Assembly (NCBI GenBank): GCA_037447655.1
Contig: JBBHKE010001764.1
Location: 370,737-434,736 of the forward strand
Reading direction: 5' to 3'
Origin: Zygnema cylindricum
Taxonomy: Eukaryota > Streptophyta > Zygnematophyceae > Zygnematales > Zygnemataceae
DNA length: 64,000 nt
In this document: positions 1 to 12,500 of the stretch, piece after piece
Layout: each line of letters opens with the position of its first letter
Numbering within the stretch: the first letter of the stretch is position 1
Program-made: the position numbers and the translations under genes
Notes under the pieces: generated by a model
Database searches by the model: none
What the model was told of the DNA's origin: nothing
What the model saw: only the letters and a program-made list of their open reading frames with translations

Positions 1-708
1 CTAGTACTGCGGTACGCACCAATCACAAGAATGTACGTTACATAAGGTACAAGTGCCAGAGTACTTTGTGTACGATATTTGTACGGCATGACCATACAGG
101 TGAAATGTGTCACATCCGAACTTGTTATCGTGCGCTCCGAAGATTCCGTAATCCTGTAAAATGTTGCCATGTGTCGTTCGGAGTGGTGGCGTCCGAAAAC
201 CGCCAAAACGTTGTTCTCATGACGTCGGCGCTTACCCTGGTTGTCCGATTAGATCGGCTTTTAAAATAAGTTGTTGAAATAAATGTTCGCATCTTTTATT
301 TTGTGTGGTACAATAGTATACATCATGTTCTATGTTCTACCGTACATTTCGTTATTAAATGAAATATCCTACATATAATTGTTTAAATAAATATTGAACC
401 CTTTATACTTTAGCACTGGTCCTAAACTTATAGGACAAAACCAACGGCTACAGGCATATTGACAGGCGCTAGGTACCAGGATCTAATCTTGTTCCGTCAA
501 TCTCCATTTTGGTAAATCTACCAAAGCTACTCCATGTCTCTCTAGAGGGCCTATGTAGCCATGGCTCTAGCTCTTTATCCAGCCTTTAGTAACTACAACA
601 AGTGTGGGGGCTTGGAGAAGGGAGTTAGAGGCAGACTGCCTTTGCTCTTTTCAATCCTAATACAGAACTAGAAAATACTTAAACTTCAACACTTGTACAC
701 TTCTACAG
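1..708. other. Intergenic, GTAC-rich, no gene seen
   Basis: No reading frame here looks like protein and no RNA gene is recognised. The tetranucleotide GTAC recurs often (for example in the first 100 bases and near 700-710), a trait shared by most intergenic DNA in this window. Confidence 0.6.
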
Positions 709-710
709 TA

Positions 711-1270
711 CACCGTCAATCGCTATTAGCGTAATATATACTAATTCCGTCACGCTTTTTTTTTTCAAATTCTCAAATTCGATATCTTATTCTGTTTTTT
801 TCTTTACGCCATATGGGGTTTTTTTCCAAGTACCGTACAAAACGAAAGTACGTTGTCTTTTAAATAGTGTGGTGTAAGGTCAGTGTCACAACGTACAAAA
901 TCGTATCTTTTTAAGTGAAAAAGTATAATTAATGAGTTTTAGTAACCGTGGACGCATGAGAATATGCGCTCTAAAAAGGGGATGAAATCGGGCTGTCAAA
1001 TATCACGTTCGCACATATTTGTCCAACAACCACGTTTCGACCGTGTGAACGTACGATTTGTGTACGATTTGTCAGATTTTGTACAAGTACCTATATTAGT
1101 GTAAGCATGTTTGTGACCGACATATATTTTTTTCAAAGACCCAAATTAGCATTAGCAAACCATTAGAATGTATGTTTTTTTTTTTAATTTTCAAATTCCT
1201 AATTAGCGTAAATCACTGTAATTATTCCTATACGCTAAAGAAACCTGTACGCTAATAGCGATTGGCGGTG
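711..1270. mobile_element. MITE-like element, family M1 (long copy)
   Basis: The ends are near-perfect terminal inverted repeats: CACCGTCAATCGCTATTAGC at the left and its complement, with one mismatch, ending at 1270. Each end is flanked by TA, which fits a TA target-site duplication as made by Tc1/mariner-type transposases (inference). No coding capacity is seen. Related copies lie at 7641-7855, 21354-21455, 61697-61913 and 62655-62854. This copy is about 560 bases, longer than the others, and may hold a nested insertion. Confidence 0.7.
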
Positions 1271-1272
1271 TA

Positions 1273-2771
1273 CAGTATTGTACATTACAGTAAAGTAAAG
1301 TTCAGTACATTATATTAAAGTACGTTATAGTACAGAGATGTACTGTACTGATGTGGATGGACGTTACTGTAGTACAAAATAGTAAAAAACACAAGCTAAA
1401 ATTTTGGCAGCTGCCATCTGGCATCTTCGGACTCAGGGTGAAGTTCCATCATACGTTTCTGTAATTGTACGGCCAACTCTACATACCGGGTCGATTGAGT
1501 CGAAGTTCCATCACGTAGAGTCTGTAAGCCACGTGTTCTAAATTGACTAGCACCACGCAAGCAACGATCCGATATTAAATATCTTTCAGATTTTTAGCAC
1601 CGACAAACTTAACTTCAAATCTTGACTTGCGTACCATGTACCTGCGTACGACGTGACCATACGACAAAACTTTTATACATTTTGCAGACGACGCCAGCTC
1701 ATTTTTTAGGGTTTCAGTTTTCGAACATAACGAAAGTCCTTTGACAGAAATAGTGTGACGAACAAAAGTTACTGAAAATAGCGTGACGAGGGAATGTTAC
1801 GAAATTTCGTTTTTAGTTTCGTTTATATTTTGGAAACCGCGTGTCATGTGGAAATCTTAAGATTTTTCGTTGGTTTTCCATCATGACACGTAGCTTAATT
1901 GTCCACCGTGTCACAATTTTTTTTTTTCTGTGTATGCCAACCCACCTCGTCGAAGTGGGTTGAGTCTAACAGAGAAAATTGAAGCGAACTCATCGCAGAT
2001 GAACATCCGACGGCCAATATTACCTCCAAGACCTCCGGAGAGTATCGGCAAGATTCTCTGTAATGTTGGTTTTCGTATAAAAACAAAATAGGCGGTACGA
2101 TCTGGTACGGAGAGTCGCGGATTTCTGTTAGAAACGCCACTTTTCGCTTGATGGAACTTCACCCTCACTTGGATCGAAGTGAATCCCGCGGAACACGGAA
2201 ATGCCTGTCAAATAAATAAATGATTTACACGCACCCCAAAAATCACGATCGGACGGTTTATATATCTTCCGTGAAGTTACGATGTTGCTGAGTTCGATTG
2301 GGTGGGCAATTGTTTGCCGATATTCGGTGAAGTACAGTATACTACATTACTGTACTGTACTGTATTTTTCATACTATATCCAGCGTGGCATACCGTATCT
2401 CCATCTCTCGTCTCTTGTCTCTTCCCACTTCCTAATTTTGGAAAACCCTCGTGACGTGACAGTCTGCTTGAAACGTTGAATGATGATGCTCCCATCCATC
2501 AACTCGTAGGAAAGAACTACACACTATTTCTTGTGTAGGTCTTATCTGTTTTTCTTCTTTTTCCTTTTCCTCTGTCCTCCCGCTTTTTCCCGTACTCGGA
2601 CAAAAATCACGCTGGAAATAAATTTTTAGCCTCCTTAGTTGAGATATTCTTCTGTTCCTGTCTCTCGCTCTCTCTCTCTCTCTCTTTTCTTTCCCTTCTT
2701 CTCCCACACGTGTGTCAAAAATTACATATATATATATATATAGATACATATTTTTTATTCTTATCCTGAGA
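1273..2771. other. Intergenic and upstream region of the DUF212 gene
   Basis: No gene is supported. The stretch 1270-1380 is dense in GTAC/AGTAC motifs. Close to the downstream gene there is a pyrimidine run of CT repeats (about 2662-2692) and a short TA repeat (about 2726-2742). A CT-rich leader about 100 bases ahead of a start codon is common in plant genes, so this may be promoter or 5' UTR. Confidence 0.45.
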
Positions 2772-5700
2772 ATGGATCCTCTGTGTTCGGCGCTTCCGTA
2801 CACGGACCGCCCTCCCGCCCTTTTTTTCTGTCGGACAATCCACACTAAATCAGGTGTTGGCAAAAATAAAAGAAGCATAGAAGCACCTAAGGTTCCTCGA
2901 GAACATCATATCAGTTTAAAATCATCATTTAAGGGCTCTGTTCTGAAGAAGTACTCTCCAGAAACAGCATTTGTGCTATTAACAAAAATAGCATTTTCAA
3001 ACCAGCGAGTTCCTGGAAATGTTGTCGCAAGTTTCGGAAGTGATCTTTTGCAAAATGAGGTAAATAATTAAGTTTTTTATTAACATTTCTGTTTATTTGA
3101 CCTTACAAATGTTTTTTTTTTTTTGTTATTTTCTCTTTTTGTGACTCCTAAAGTATTTTACTGAGCTGTATTTAATTTTTGTGAAACACGGTTATACATT
3201 GTCAAACTTTTTTTAATGTCTTCAAATATTTACAAAGTTAGTTAACAAGTTTATGTTAATATTTAGTGTAATATTTACCAAGTCTATTTTGATAATTAGT
3301 ATAGTATTAGCATAATATTTACCAAGTATATGTTAAGATTTAGTGTAGTATTAGTGTAATTTACCAAGTTTGTATTTATCCTTATTTTTAACCTTTTGGC
3401 AATATCTCTTTAAGGTTTAAACTTTTCAAAAGTTAGATTGAGCATAAAAACTTTATTGGTCTATTGGTAGTCATGTAGTTAGTTACAAAGTCAAATTCAA
3501 ATATTTATGTTCAAATGTTTCCCTTCATTTCAATCTTTGGAAAAACATTCATTTTTGGGCTCTTTGGAGTTGTCCCTCTTTTTTTTTTTTTCTCCTTTAT
3601 CTTGAGTTATAGACACCACATGACCACTTTCTGAGTTTCCTTCTTTTTTTGTTTCCTTTTTGTTTTTGTTTCCTTTTTTTTTTTGTTTTTTCTCTTTTCC
3701 TTCCTTTTATCTTGGTTTTCTCACAGATTATAGCCACCACATCCATAGCCATGGTGGTTGCTCAGTTTCTGAAGCCAATCACAGCAGCTATTTCTGGACA
3801 GGGTTTCAACTGGAAACTTGTCATAAAATCAGGAGGAATGCCTTCTTCACATTCAGCAGTGAGTTTTCTTGCCTCAAACTCATTCACCACTATTAGAGTG
3901 GATATGGTTAACAGGTTTTTGTTAACAGGAAGGCTGCCTCCTTCACATTCAGAAGTATGTTTTCTTGTCACAATGGCCTCGATTATTATTAGTTGGATCT
4001 TGTTAACAGGTTTGTAAATAGGAGGAATGTCTTCTTCTTATTCAGCAGTATTTTTTGTCCTAAACTCCCTCACCACCATCAGTGAGAATGTTGTTCACAG
4101 GTTTCGTAAACAGGAGAAATAGTATGGTTTCTGCACAATCAGCAGCTCATTCTTTATCAGAAAAAACTCTCACCATTATTAGCGTGGATTTTGTTAACAA
4201 AGCTCATAATCAGGAATGACTTCTTCACAGGCAGCAGTGTGTCAATTATGTGATGACAAACATAAAAACTTTGACAAGGCGCAGAAATTTTGTTAACTAT
4301 TTTATGATGGTTTTACCATTTCTAATTGACTATTTGTACTTCCAAGTTAGGACTGTGTCATACATATCTCATTCTTATGGGAAACATCTTCACCTAATAT
4401 CTCTTAAAGAATCGTCAAGAAGAATAGCGTGAACTTGTTACAGGCGGTGAACATCTTTTGTTCGATGTAGTAAGGACTAAACCTTTACAGAGGTCCCTTT
4501 TTTTTTAGATACCTTTTCAATCCATACGTAATGCTTTCGTGAAGGTTATTTTATTGATTCAATTCTTTGTTATAAAAGGATTCTTAAGCCAGGTAATAAA
4601 TTTTATCTTTTTTGTAAAATCATGTTGCATTCTTGATTCCCTTGTAATGACATCATTTGAAGTTTTTTTAATTTTGTAAATGGATGCCAATGGTGCACCT
4701 AACTAAGTGTACAAACACCCACAAATGTTAATATAACTTGGCAAGTTAAAAAAATATTCTATAGAGTCTGAAAACAGCAAATATGTTTTGTTGAGCTTTT
4801 CCAATAATATACTTTCAGGATCGATTAAGGATTTATCAATTGAGTGTTTAAGTCCACTTACTCTCGGAGTTTAAATGTTACGCAGGAACTTGACTTTGAC
4901 TTTTATATTACAAAAACATTGTAAAGAGTAAATTATTTGAAGAATAAAGTTTTCTTCTTGTTTCAAACAAGGAGGTGTATGATTACCACTTCATATTTCC
5001 CTTCTAGAGAATCCTTAGGTCAAGTGCATCCGTTCTTCTGGAAACTTGCAAGAGAGTCAGAAGAAGTTCAGAAATTCAAGAAGTTAAGAAATCCAGTGAA
5101 GTACAGAAAATCACATGTAGTCGAGAAAGTTAACTGCATAAGCAAATCAAGGTGAGTTAAGAAAGTCAACTGAAGCCTGTCTGTTTTTGGCATGTCAGGT
5201 GGTGACGTCACTGGCCACTGCACTCTGTCTTCAGAGGTGAGTGGTGAGCATTCTTTTCCAAATAGGACATTTTGTGAGATTAATACTATTGAGGGTTTTT
5301 CGAGGGTTTATTTCAGGAGTTATCATTTTTTCTTTTCCATTCAATTTTGAAGTGGACCAAGGCAGTTCCAAGTCAAGTTTGTAATTTGAGAAAAGTGAGG
5401 TGAATAAAACATTGTTTGCGTTATACTCATGGAATTCATGTCTTTTAAGTTTTTGATTGGTTGTTATGCACAATTGAATTTTGTCTTAGCAGATAAAATT
5501 TGATAATTTTAGGATTCCTCGGCTCAAATTTGTTGATTCCTTCCTTTATTTTTTGGAAGAAAGGAAAAAAATATATATAGTCTTGTTAAACTTATACCTA
5601 CAACAAGACTTGATAAATGTGATTAGTCACACCTGTTTTCCTACAATATGCTTCTAAAATCCTCAAAAGAACGTGAAATCCTGTAAGAAACCCTATTAAT

Positions 5701-7016
5701 TAGCGCTCTAAAAACTCCTGATAAATATAAAACCTTTAAAATGCTTAAACGTTAAAATGATGGTTTCCTTATATGTAGTTGTCAAATAACAAATATTTGA
5801 AATGTTTCATTTCTTGAACAGAGGGGCATCAGATCCTATATTTGGTGCATTTGCCGTATATGCCTGCGTTGTGATGTACGATGCACAGGTAAGAAATTAA
5901 ACCACTTTTTTTACATTTTGTAACACTTTTTGACAGAGAAAATTTCCTTGACTGTAGGAGGATCAGGGATTAAAAATGGTGTGGATGCCGATGTTTTTTT
6001 TTTCCTCTTTACGTAATTTTTTTGCAGTAGAAATTTGTTACAACTGCAGAAACTGGCATGCTTATGTTCATATGTTTTTTTGCATCTTTTTGGTGGTTTC
6101 AGAAGTTTGGAATATTACTTATCATCATTTTTTACTGTTTTTCAGTTGCACATATCTTTGTCGAGTAAAATACAATTACTGTTAAGGTAAACACCGTGAA
6201 TTTCAGATGTAGAGTACTTACAAAACTATGTTTTTGTTGCTTTTTGGGTGTTATTGGGGTTTTCAGGGAGTGAGAAGAGCAGTTGGGAAACAAGCGGAGG
6301 TTTTGAACACATTAGTGGTTCCTGAACTGGCTCGGTTTCCCACACTAAAAGAGGTTTCATCACAACAGACAAATTTGGATGGAGGAGCTCTCCCTCCAAC
6401 AGCAATCGGAGTTGAATTAACAAATCCTCAAAAGGTAGATCTTCAATTCTATGAAAATGGGAGCACTGGAACCTCTACCTCCTCTCTCTATCCCTCCACC
6501 TCCACACTTTTGGGGCGTCAGGAAAATGGTTCTTCCATAGGAGAGGAATTGGCGAGAGCTTCAGGTCAATTGGAACTTGCCTTTGTTGAAAGTAGAGATG
6601 TTGGAGGAGGAGGAGGAGGAGGAGGGGAGATTTTGAATGAGGAGAGATCTCTACCTCTTGGGATTGGACTCAATACTCCGCAAACTTCGTCGGATGTTAA
6701 GAGTGTTCAAGAAACAACAGAGAAGAACAACTCTAATAATGGAAGTGGAAAAAGAGGAGAGAGAGAGAAAGGCCTGGTAGAAATTCCCGGTTTTCAAGCA
6801 AATCGTTCGCTGGAATTTTGGGCTGCTGCAAAAAATGAACCGAGCATGCGAGAAGGAGAGGTAGTAGAGCAAGAATTGGGGGAGAGAGAGGGATGGAGAC
6901 ATATTCCTTTGAAAGAGTCTGTGGGACATACAAAACCTGAAGTGGTAGTGGGCGCCATAGCGGGAATTGTTCTCAGTTTGGTTCTTCATGAATTAGGGTT
7001 TTACAGCTCGATGTGA
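2772..7016 (+). CDS. DUF212 (acid phosphatase/vanadium haloperoxidase-related) membrane protein, 5 exons
   Basis: The proposed join is 2772-3059, 3727-3858, 5199-5236, 5822-5888 and 6267-7016. All introns are GT-AG, phases agree, and the product is 424 aa. The core follows the plant DUF212/YuiD family: a hydrophobic segment ending in a Gln-Phe-Leu-Lys-Pro motif (about residue 110), SGGMPSSHSA (131-140), then VVTSLATA (exon 3), GAFAVYACVVMYDAQ (exon 4), GVRRAVGKQAEVLN (start of exon 5) and a C-terminal ESVGHTKPEVVVGAIAG block. The family is distantly like PAP2 phosphatases, but its reaction is not established. An unusual insert of about 180 residues (about 206-386), acidic and Ser/Gly/Glu-rich with a run of 8-9 glycines, separates the Lys-Glu end of the core from the last conserved block. 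The start is the first ATG in frame; residues 1-90 may be a plastid or membrane targeting region (inference). Exon 3 has only 38 bases. Confidence 0.85.
3830..4250 (+). repeat. Five decaying tandem copies of the exon 2 end and donor site
   Basis: Units begin near 3830, 3927, 4020, 4112 and 4212, spaced 92-100 bases. Each begins AGGA and carries versions of 'ttcttcacattcagcag', and most end in a 'gttaacagg'-like stretch. The first unit holds the real exon 2 end (SGGMPSSHSA) and its GTGAGT donor; the others lie in intron 2 and diverge progressively. The second still reads LPPSHSE in frame. Phase and homology say only the first unit is used, since exon 3 continues directly from it. Confidence 0.75.
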
Positions 7017-7638
7017 TTTGAGATAGACAAGAAAATATTATTTGTTTTGAACTCTGTATAGGAAAGTTTATGGGATTGTCGTTCTTTTCTTGGTTGTACA
7101 TTTTTTTTTAGTTTGTTTTGCGTCTTTTTGAAAATCGGGGAAAAGATTCTTATTTGTATTTTGAGGGAGTACGAGGAGGGAGTACAAGGTACAGGAGTAT
7201 GTACTTTATTCTTTTAGGGTTCTGGAAACAAATGGAGAGGTAGCTGTTTTCTTGTCCTTTTGCAGACAGTCTAGGGTTGTACTATATCGAAAATCCTCAA
7301 AGAGAAAAGGAAAGTGTTTTTGTGTAGGACTGGAAAAGAGATGGGAAGACGGACGTGGGATTTTACCAAATTATGGAGGAAAAAATAACGTTTTAGTAAA
7401 TGGTTAAAGGGAAGCTGCGTATCTTTTTTTTTTTTTATCTTCTTTCTTCCCCCTTTTTTTTTCCTCCTTCAGTCAAAGCTTTCATTGAATTTGAAGTCAT
7501 TTTGTCTGTCATCATAAGTGACAGTTGTCAACATATGATGTCAATGATGATAGAACCAATCTGGGTCTATTGGACTAGGAGTAGCGTTATGCCAGCTTAT
7601 TGACACTGATAGCGACCATTGCCATCACATTCTCAAAC
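7017..7638. other. 3' flank of the DUF212 gene
   Basis: AT-rich sequence with T runs, probably 3' UTR and intergenic DNA. No further gene is seen. Confidence 0.5.
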
Positions 7639-7640
7639 TA

Positions 7641-7855
7641 CACTGCTAATCGTAGTTAGTGTCAGAGTTTTTTCGCCACTTAAAAACATATTCTCTTCGT
7701 GCAAACTTGTCGGATTGTCAATCCCATGGTTGCCATTGGAAAGCACGTTTCTCAGCTTCCTATTGGCGGTCTCTGATTAACAATCCGATAAGTGTGCACG
7801 GAAAAAAAATGCTTTTAGTGGGGAAAAGACTAAACACTAATAACGATAAGCGGTG
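7641..7855. mobile_element. MITE-like element, family M1
   Basis: About 215 bases with degenerate terminal inverted repeats (left CACTGCTAATCGTAGTTAGT, right complement ending CGGTG) and TA on both sides. After the left repeat it shares a CACTTAAAA stretch with the copies at 61697 and 62655, which supports common descent. Non-coding. Confidence 0.7.
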
Positions 7856-7857
7856 TA

Positions 7858-9511
7858 CTGTTATTGAGACACATTACACATTATTGACGTGGGTAACATG
7901 TACTGTTGCTATAAGTGTGAGACGTTCATTTCAGCCTACTTTGAGGCCGGCAGAGACCTGTAATGATGGCTAGAATCATAAGTATGCATGGGCTATGCTT
8001 TCAAATAGCCACAAAAGGCACTTGACATGTGAAATTCTTTGGTTGTGCACTTGAGTTCATACAAGAATGGAACCCTGCATTCCGGTAATTATGCTGTACA
8101 TTACCATTGTACAGGTGGTCAAGAAGAAACAAACATTATAGTCAGCACCAGGTAATGCCAGCCTCCACCAAAGACAGCGAATCTGTCAGACATGTTTGGC
8201 AAACCGTTGATATATTCAAGAAATTTAAGTACCCTAAGAAGTTTGTCAGTGTTTTGCAAACGGGGCCCAGCTTTTCTATGTACACACCCCGTACATCTTT
8301 GAAACAAACTTCGCGATCCAAACTGAAGACAGTCATTGGTTTTTCTATCACATACTCCAAAATGTTTTATAGCCAACAACAACAAACAACTAAAAAAAAA
8401 CAAAAAAAAGGAGCAAATTACAGCGAAGTCACAAATACATGAAGCTTTCTAAAAACAAAAAGATCGACAAAAACAAGAAGAGTCCTCGGTTTTCTGACGA
8501 AATCTGAAAAAGTTGAAGCGGCACATTAATTCTTGATTGTCTTGTGAGACAAAGACTTCTTATTGCAACTTTCCTCGTTTCTATATACATATCATTGACT
8601 TCAGTCAATTGCCACAATAACCAAGATACAAAGACTTACTGAATTACTACAAAAAGGTGTAAAAAAGCAAAAGGTGTTCCTAAAAGCTTGTTTACAACGA
8701 CTTTCTCAATTTTAGCTTGCTTTTCAAAAGACCCACTTAAAAAGCAAAAACAATTAAAAGATAAGAGCTCAGTCTCTCTCCAATTGCCTCTATTCTCGCC
8801 AGAAAGCTTGACAATCTTTGCCACTAAAACTGCGATTTCAAAAGTAATTTGTCAAACGGTATCAGCCGATACCAATCCTCGAAGGAGAAAGAAAAGAAAA
8901 AAGGAAACGAGCCAAAGACCATAGAATCGGTCGATACCAATCATCAAAGATAAGAGAAAAAAGAGAAAAGCCAGAGACCATCTAAATCGGTGCCGAGTGA
9001 GATATATTCCTGCTAAAACGTTAAAAAGCCGTAAAACTTTTATTTGCTCATCTGGAAAACCCATCCCAGAAAAACTGCGATCTACTCCAACGTTTCTGAT
9101 TAGTTCAAACTGTCGAAGAATCAACTGAGGACCAGAAACTCCAACACTTCGGCCCTCAATTCGACAACTTTCACAAATAACTCGGAAAAATCGATTCCCA
9201 GTATTGTAAACATTAAGGTGCAAATATCGAACCTCCAAGCCAAATAATAGCATTTTTAATTGGTCTTTCTCGCACATACGAAAGAGGAAGCTTTGACCTG
9301 GATCAATATTTCCTGTAAGGAAATGGACAAGAACGGCTGAAATTTTGGTGATTTTCCACCCACTTTAATAGATTCTCCAAATCTCCTTATGAATGTTGAC
9401 AGAGATATTCTCGTGTCTATGGTAAGAACCCATTGTCGATGTAGATAAAGAATTCCTTCATCTCCTTGACAAAGTCAAAACCCGCCCATGACTTGCTTCT
9501 CATGTCCAGAA
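7858..9511. other. Intergenic between the two convergent genes
   Basis: No supported gene. A 141-codon frame on the minus strand (9277-8852) lies downstream of the metallophosphoesterase stop and recalls no known family. It may be 3' UTR or chance. Two near-copies of 'tcgataccaat' lie close to 8870 and 8930. Confidence 0.4.
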
Positions 9512-12500
9512 TCATGGAAGTTTCCTTCTTTCACAAGCTTTGTATTGAGTATAAGTTGAATACTCGAGAGAGCAGTGAATATGATGAGGACAATCTTCAC
9601 AACATTCTATACTATCTATCGTTGATGTAGGACTCGGTATTCTTCCAGCTGTCCGAAGACGACAAAATTCAGTAAATGTCTCTGTAGGATTGCCTGCAAA
9701 AAAAGAAAAAAGACAAACAAACAAATCCTACATAAATTTCTCATCTGATTTTATTGTCTAAATACCTGCTCATTAGCGGTCTAACTTTCAGATTACTTTC
9801 TGATTTGCCCAAAAAATCAGCCAATGTTATATCTGAAAATTATCTGATAGATTATCATCAAATTACTATTCAAAAAAGGGTCAGATTTATAATTAAGTAG
9901 TATATGAAACAAAAGGTGAACTCACCAGAGGCATTGAAAAAAGAAGAAGAAAGAATCTTTAGGCTTTCCAAGTCGAGAACTGGAAGGCCGTAAAGTGAGG
10001 TAGACCCATATTGAACACCCCAAAGTTTTGGCCTTTCATTCTGCACGTATCCGGCCCATAAACAAACTAAAACCCTTCAATAATTCAGAAAAGAATTGAA
10101 ATAATTGAAAGCTTATTTCTACCTGTCGAGTTAGCCACAGAGCTTTCAGAGCTTTTTGTTGCTTTCAAAAGGCAACAAAAGGAAATAAAAAAATGTACTT
10201 TTCAGGAGAGTAACAAAAAATTTGAAAGAGTAGTGGGTAAACTTAAAATTCAGTTTGGACAGTAAAACATTTGTTACGGTTCAGTTCTAAGTAAAGAGAG
10301 TTCATTTAGACACCTATGAACACATCAGTGAACTAAGCATATCAGCCGAACAGAAATGGAACAAACGGTGTAAATGATTGCTGAAATAGTTAGTTGTGTT
10401 TAAAAACTGCTGAAGTGTGTTGTAAGACAAAGACCTAAAATTTGAAAAGCAACAAAACTCGACATGTGTTTCCTTTTCATCCAGAAATGGAAGGAAAAAT
10501 AAAAACTTGTCTTAACTCACCCCCAAGACAGCTGTGTGCTCCGTATAGTCAATCAAAAGATGCAGTCTGTCATACCGAAAAATTCGAAAGGCAGGCCTAT
10601 TATCAAATATGGGACTTAAAGAAGGGACCATAAGAATCGCGGAACCTAAATTTTTTGATGTAGCTCCAAAATTACTTTTCACTCCAGTATTCCAGCCCTG
10701 TAAATCTTCAAACTTGCGACTAAGCTCAAAAGAAGGATCTTGGGAGGCGAATTTCCTTCCTAGCTTCTTGTTTTCCCTCACATTTTCTGACCCGGTCAGT
10801 AGAAGACCGTTTTCTCTTTTTGCAGAATAAGTAAATGGAGCCCACCTACTCCTTTCTGAGCTTTTTTCCAAAACCCTCCCATCATTCTCTCCCATTTCAT
10901 TTTCTCCGTTTAGTGTTTTTGAAATCAGCGATACCAATCCAATATTTGTCTTTTCTGTGGAACCGCCACCGTCCAAAATGCTTTCAGAATTGAGTCCCTC
11001 CTGCTTAGAACCAACTATGGCTGGATTATCATCACCGAAATCAACTGAATTTGCAACAGGAGTTCGCATTAATCGAAATTGGTCTCTATGAAGATACCCA
11101 AAAAGTTGCCCGGCAACCACATCTGAATATTTTAATATAAGTTTTGTATATCTGTCTTCAAATGGTGATTGCCATAAAGGACGCTCCCCTAAATGTCCTA
11201 CGCCTGGTGGTCTGTGGCCTGCAATAACCACTTTACGTCCCTGGAAAAAAAGGAGTACACGAGTGTAAATACATCAAAAATGAATTTGATTAAACAATAT
11301 GGTTAGATTAATAACTAGCTCCCTCCATCCACTTGATTCTGGAACAAATGCAGTTTAAAAAACAAATAAATAAACATTAGTGATTGAACAGATAAAGACA
11401 GGTACTCTAGTTATCCTTCATGTGCCAATGAATAACCAAGAAAGCAAAAAGGAAAAACTCTAAAAGTTTAAAATGGTCTCTCACCCAATGGCGAGCTCCC
11501 TTTAACTCCTCTTCTAACCATAAAAATTGACTGGCGGGATCAGTGTCATACACGGATAAATCAGGTAAATCAGTCTGCAGAAAAAAAAAAGCATGTAAAT
11601 TACATAAATTCAAAGACAAAAATCTCAAAGTTACCAATATTTTCAATTGAGCAATTTGTCAGCAGTTTCAGACTAGGGCCACATGGTTTGGAAGGAAAAT
11701 TTTACCGAATACAAGACAGTGTTGATAACAATAACAGCAACATTGGAAGGCTCACGACTTTTTCTGTGTTTTCCTTTTGCTTCGATGAGGGCGGTGAAAT
11801 AGCCTCCTGTCAAACAGACGTACAGAAAAATCACAAAAAAGAAACAAACAAACATTAGGAATGTTTATTGAGTTCACCTGCTAGATGAAAAATTAGCCAG
11901 AGACAAAATACGAACTTAACTGATAATACAATGGTTTATTCAGTTAATCAAATTCAATAATAAAAGACAAAAGCAAAGAAAAGAAAAGGTAATGACTGAC
12001 GATATCATGTAAAAGCTCCGTCAACACAAAGAGATTCTGAAAGAAGAAAACAACAAAATAAGAAAAATCAAAGCTGTGCTTTAATTAATCTGTACCTTTT
12101 TTAAATGTTGTGAAGGCATCAGGTCCAGCCTGCCATAAAACAGATCAAGAGAAGTAAGATACAAAAAGTAAACATGCTAAAAAACAGTAACTGGTACATA
12201 TGTTGTTGCAAATAACTTCGAGTTAATGCCCTGTGAAACATAAAATAAAATCAAAGTTACCTTAGACAATAAACTAAATATTTTATAAAGCAAACATATT
12301 TATTTTGGGGGAATCTCAAATCTAATTTCCTTCATCTAGAAGCCACATCCATTTCATCTGAAAAAGAGGGGAGAGGGAGAGGGAGAGAGAGAGAGATCAA
12401 ACAGGACACATGCAAGAGAAAAAAAGCTAACATAAATGAAAACATACAAAATCGAACACATCTAATGGAAACAAACCCGGTGAACAAGACGAGTTACACA

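Noticed and set aside
2432-2878. 148-codon minus-strand frame over the start of the DUF212 gene
   Set aside because: It is the reverse of CT/TA repeats and of exon 1; composition is Arg/Glu repeats from the CT run and there is no family motif.
8852-9277. 141-codon minus-strand frame downstream of the metallophosphoesterase
   Set aside because: No recognisable motif; the hydrophobic end comes from T-rich DNA. The gene's stop at 9512 fits the family C-terminus, so this is more likely 3' UTR or chance.
10127-10170. Possible extra exon of the metallophosphoesterase between exons 10 and 11
   Set aside because: A phase-compatible piece exists, but joining exon 10 directly to exon 11 already gives the expected family spacing between the DYT and W-G-V-Q-Y elements.
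10609-10830. Plus-strand frame within exon 10 of the metallophosphoesterase
   Set aside because: Shadow of the real exon on the other strand.
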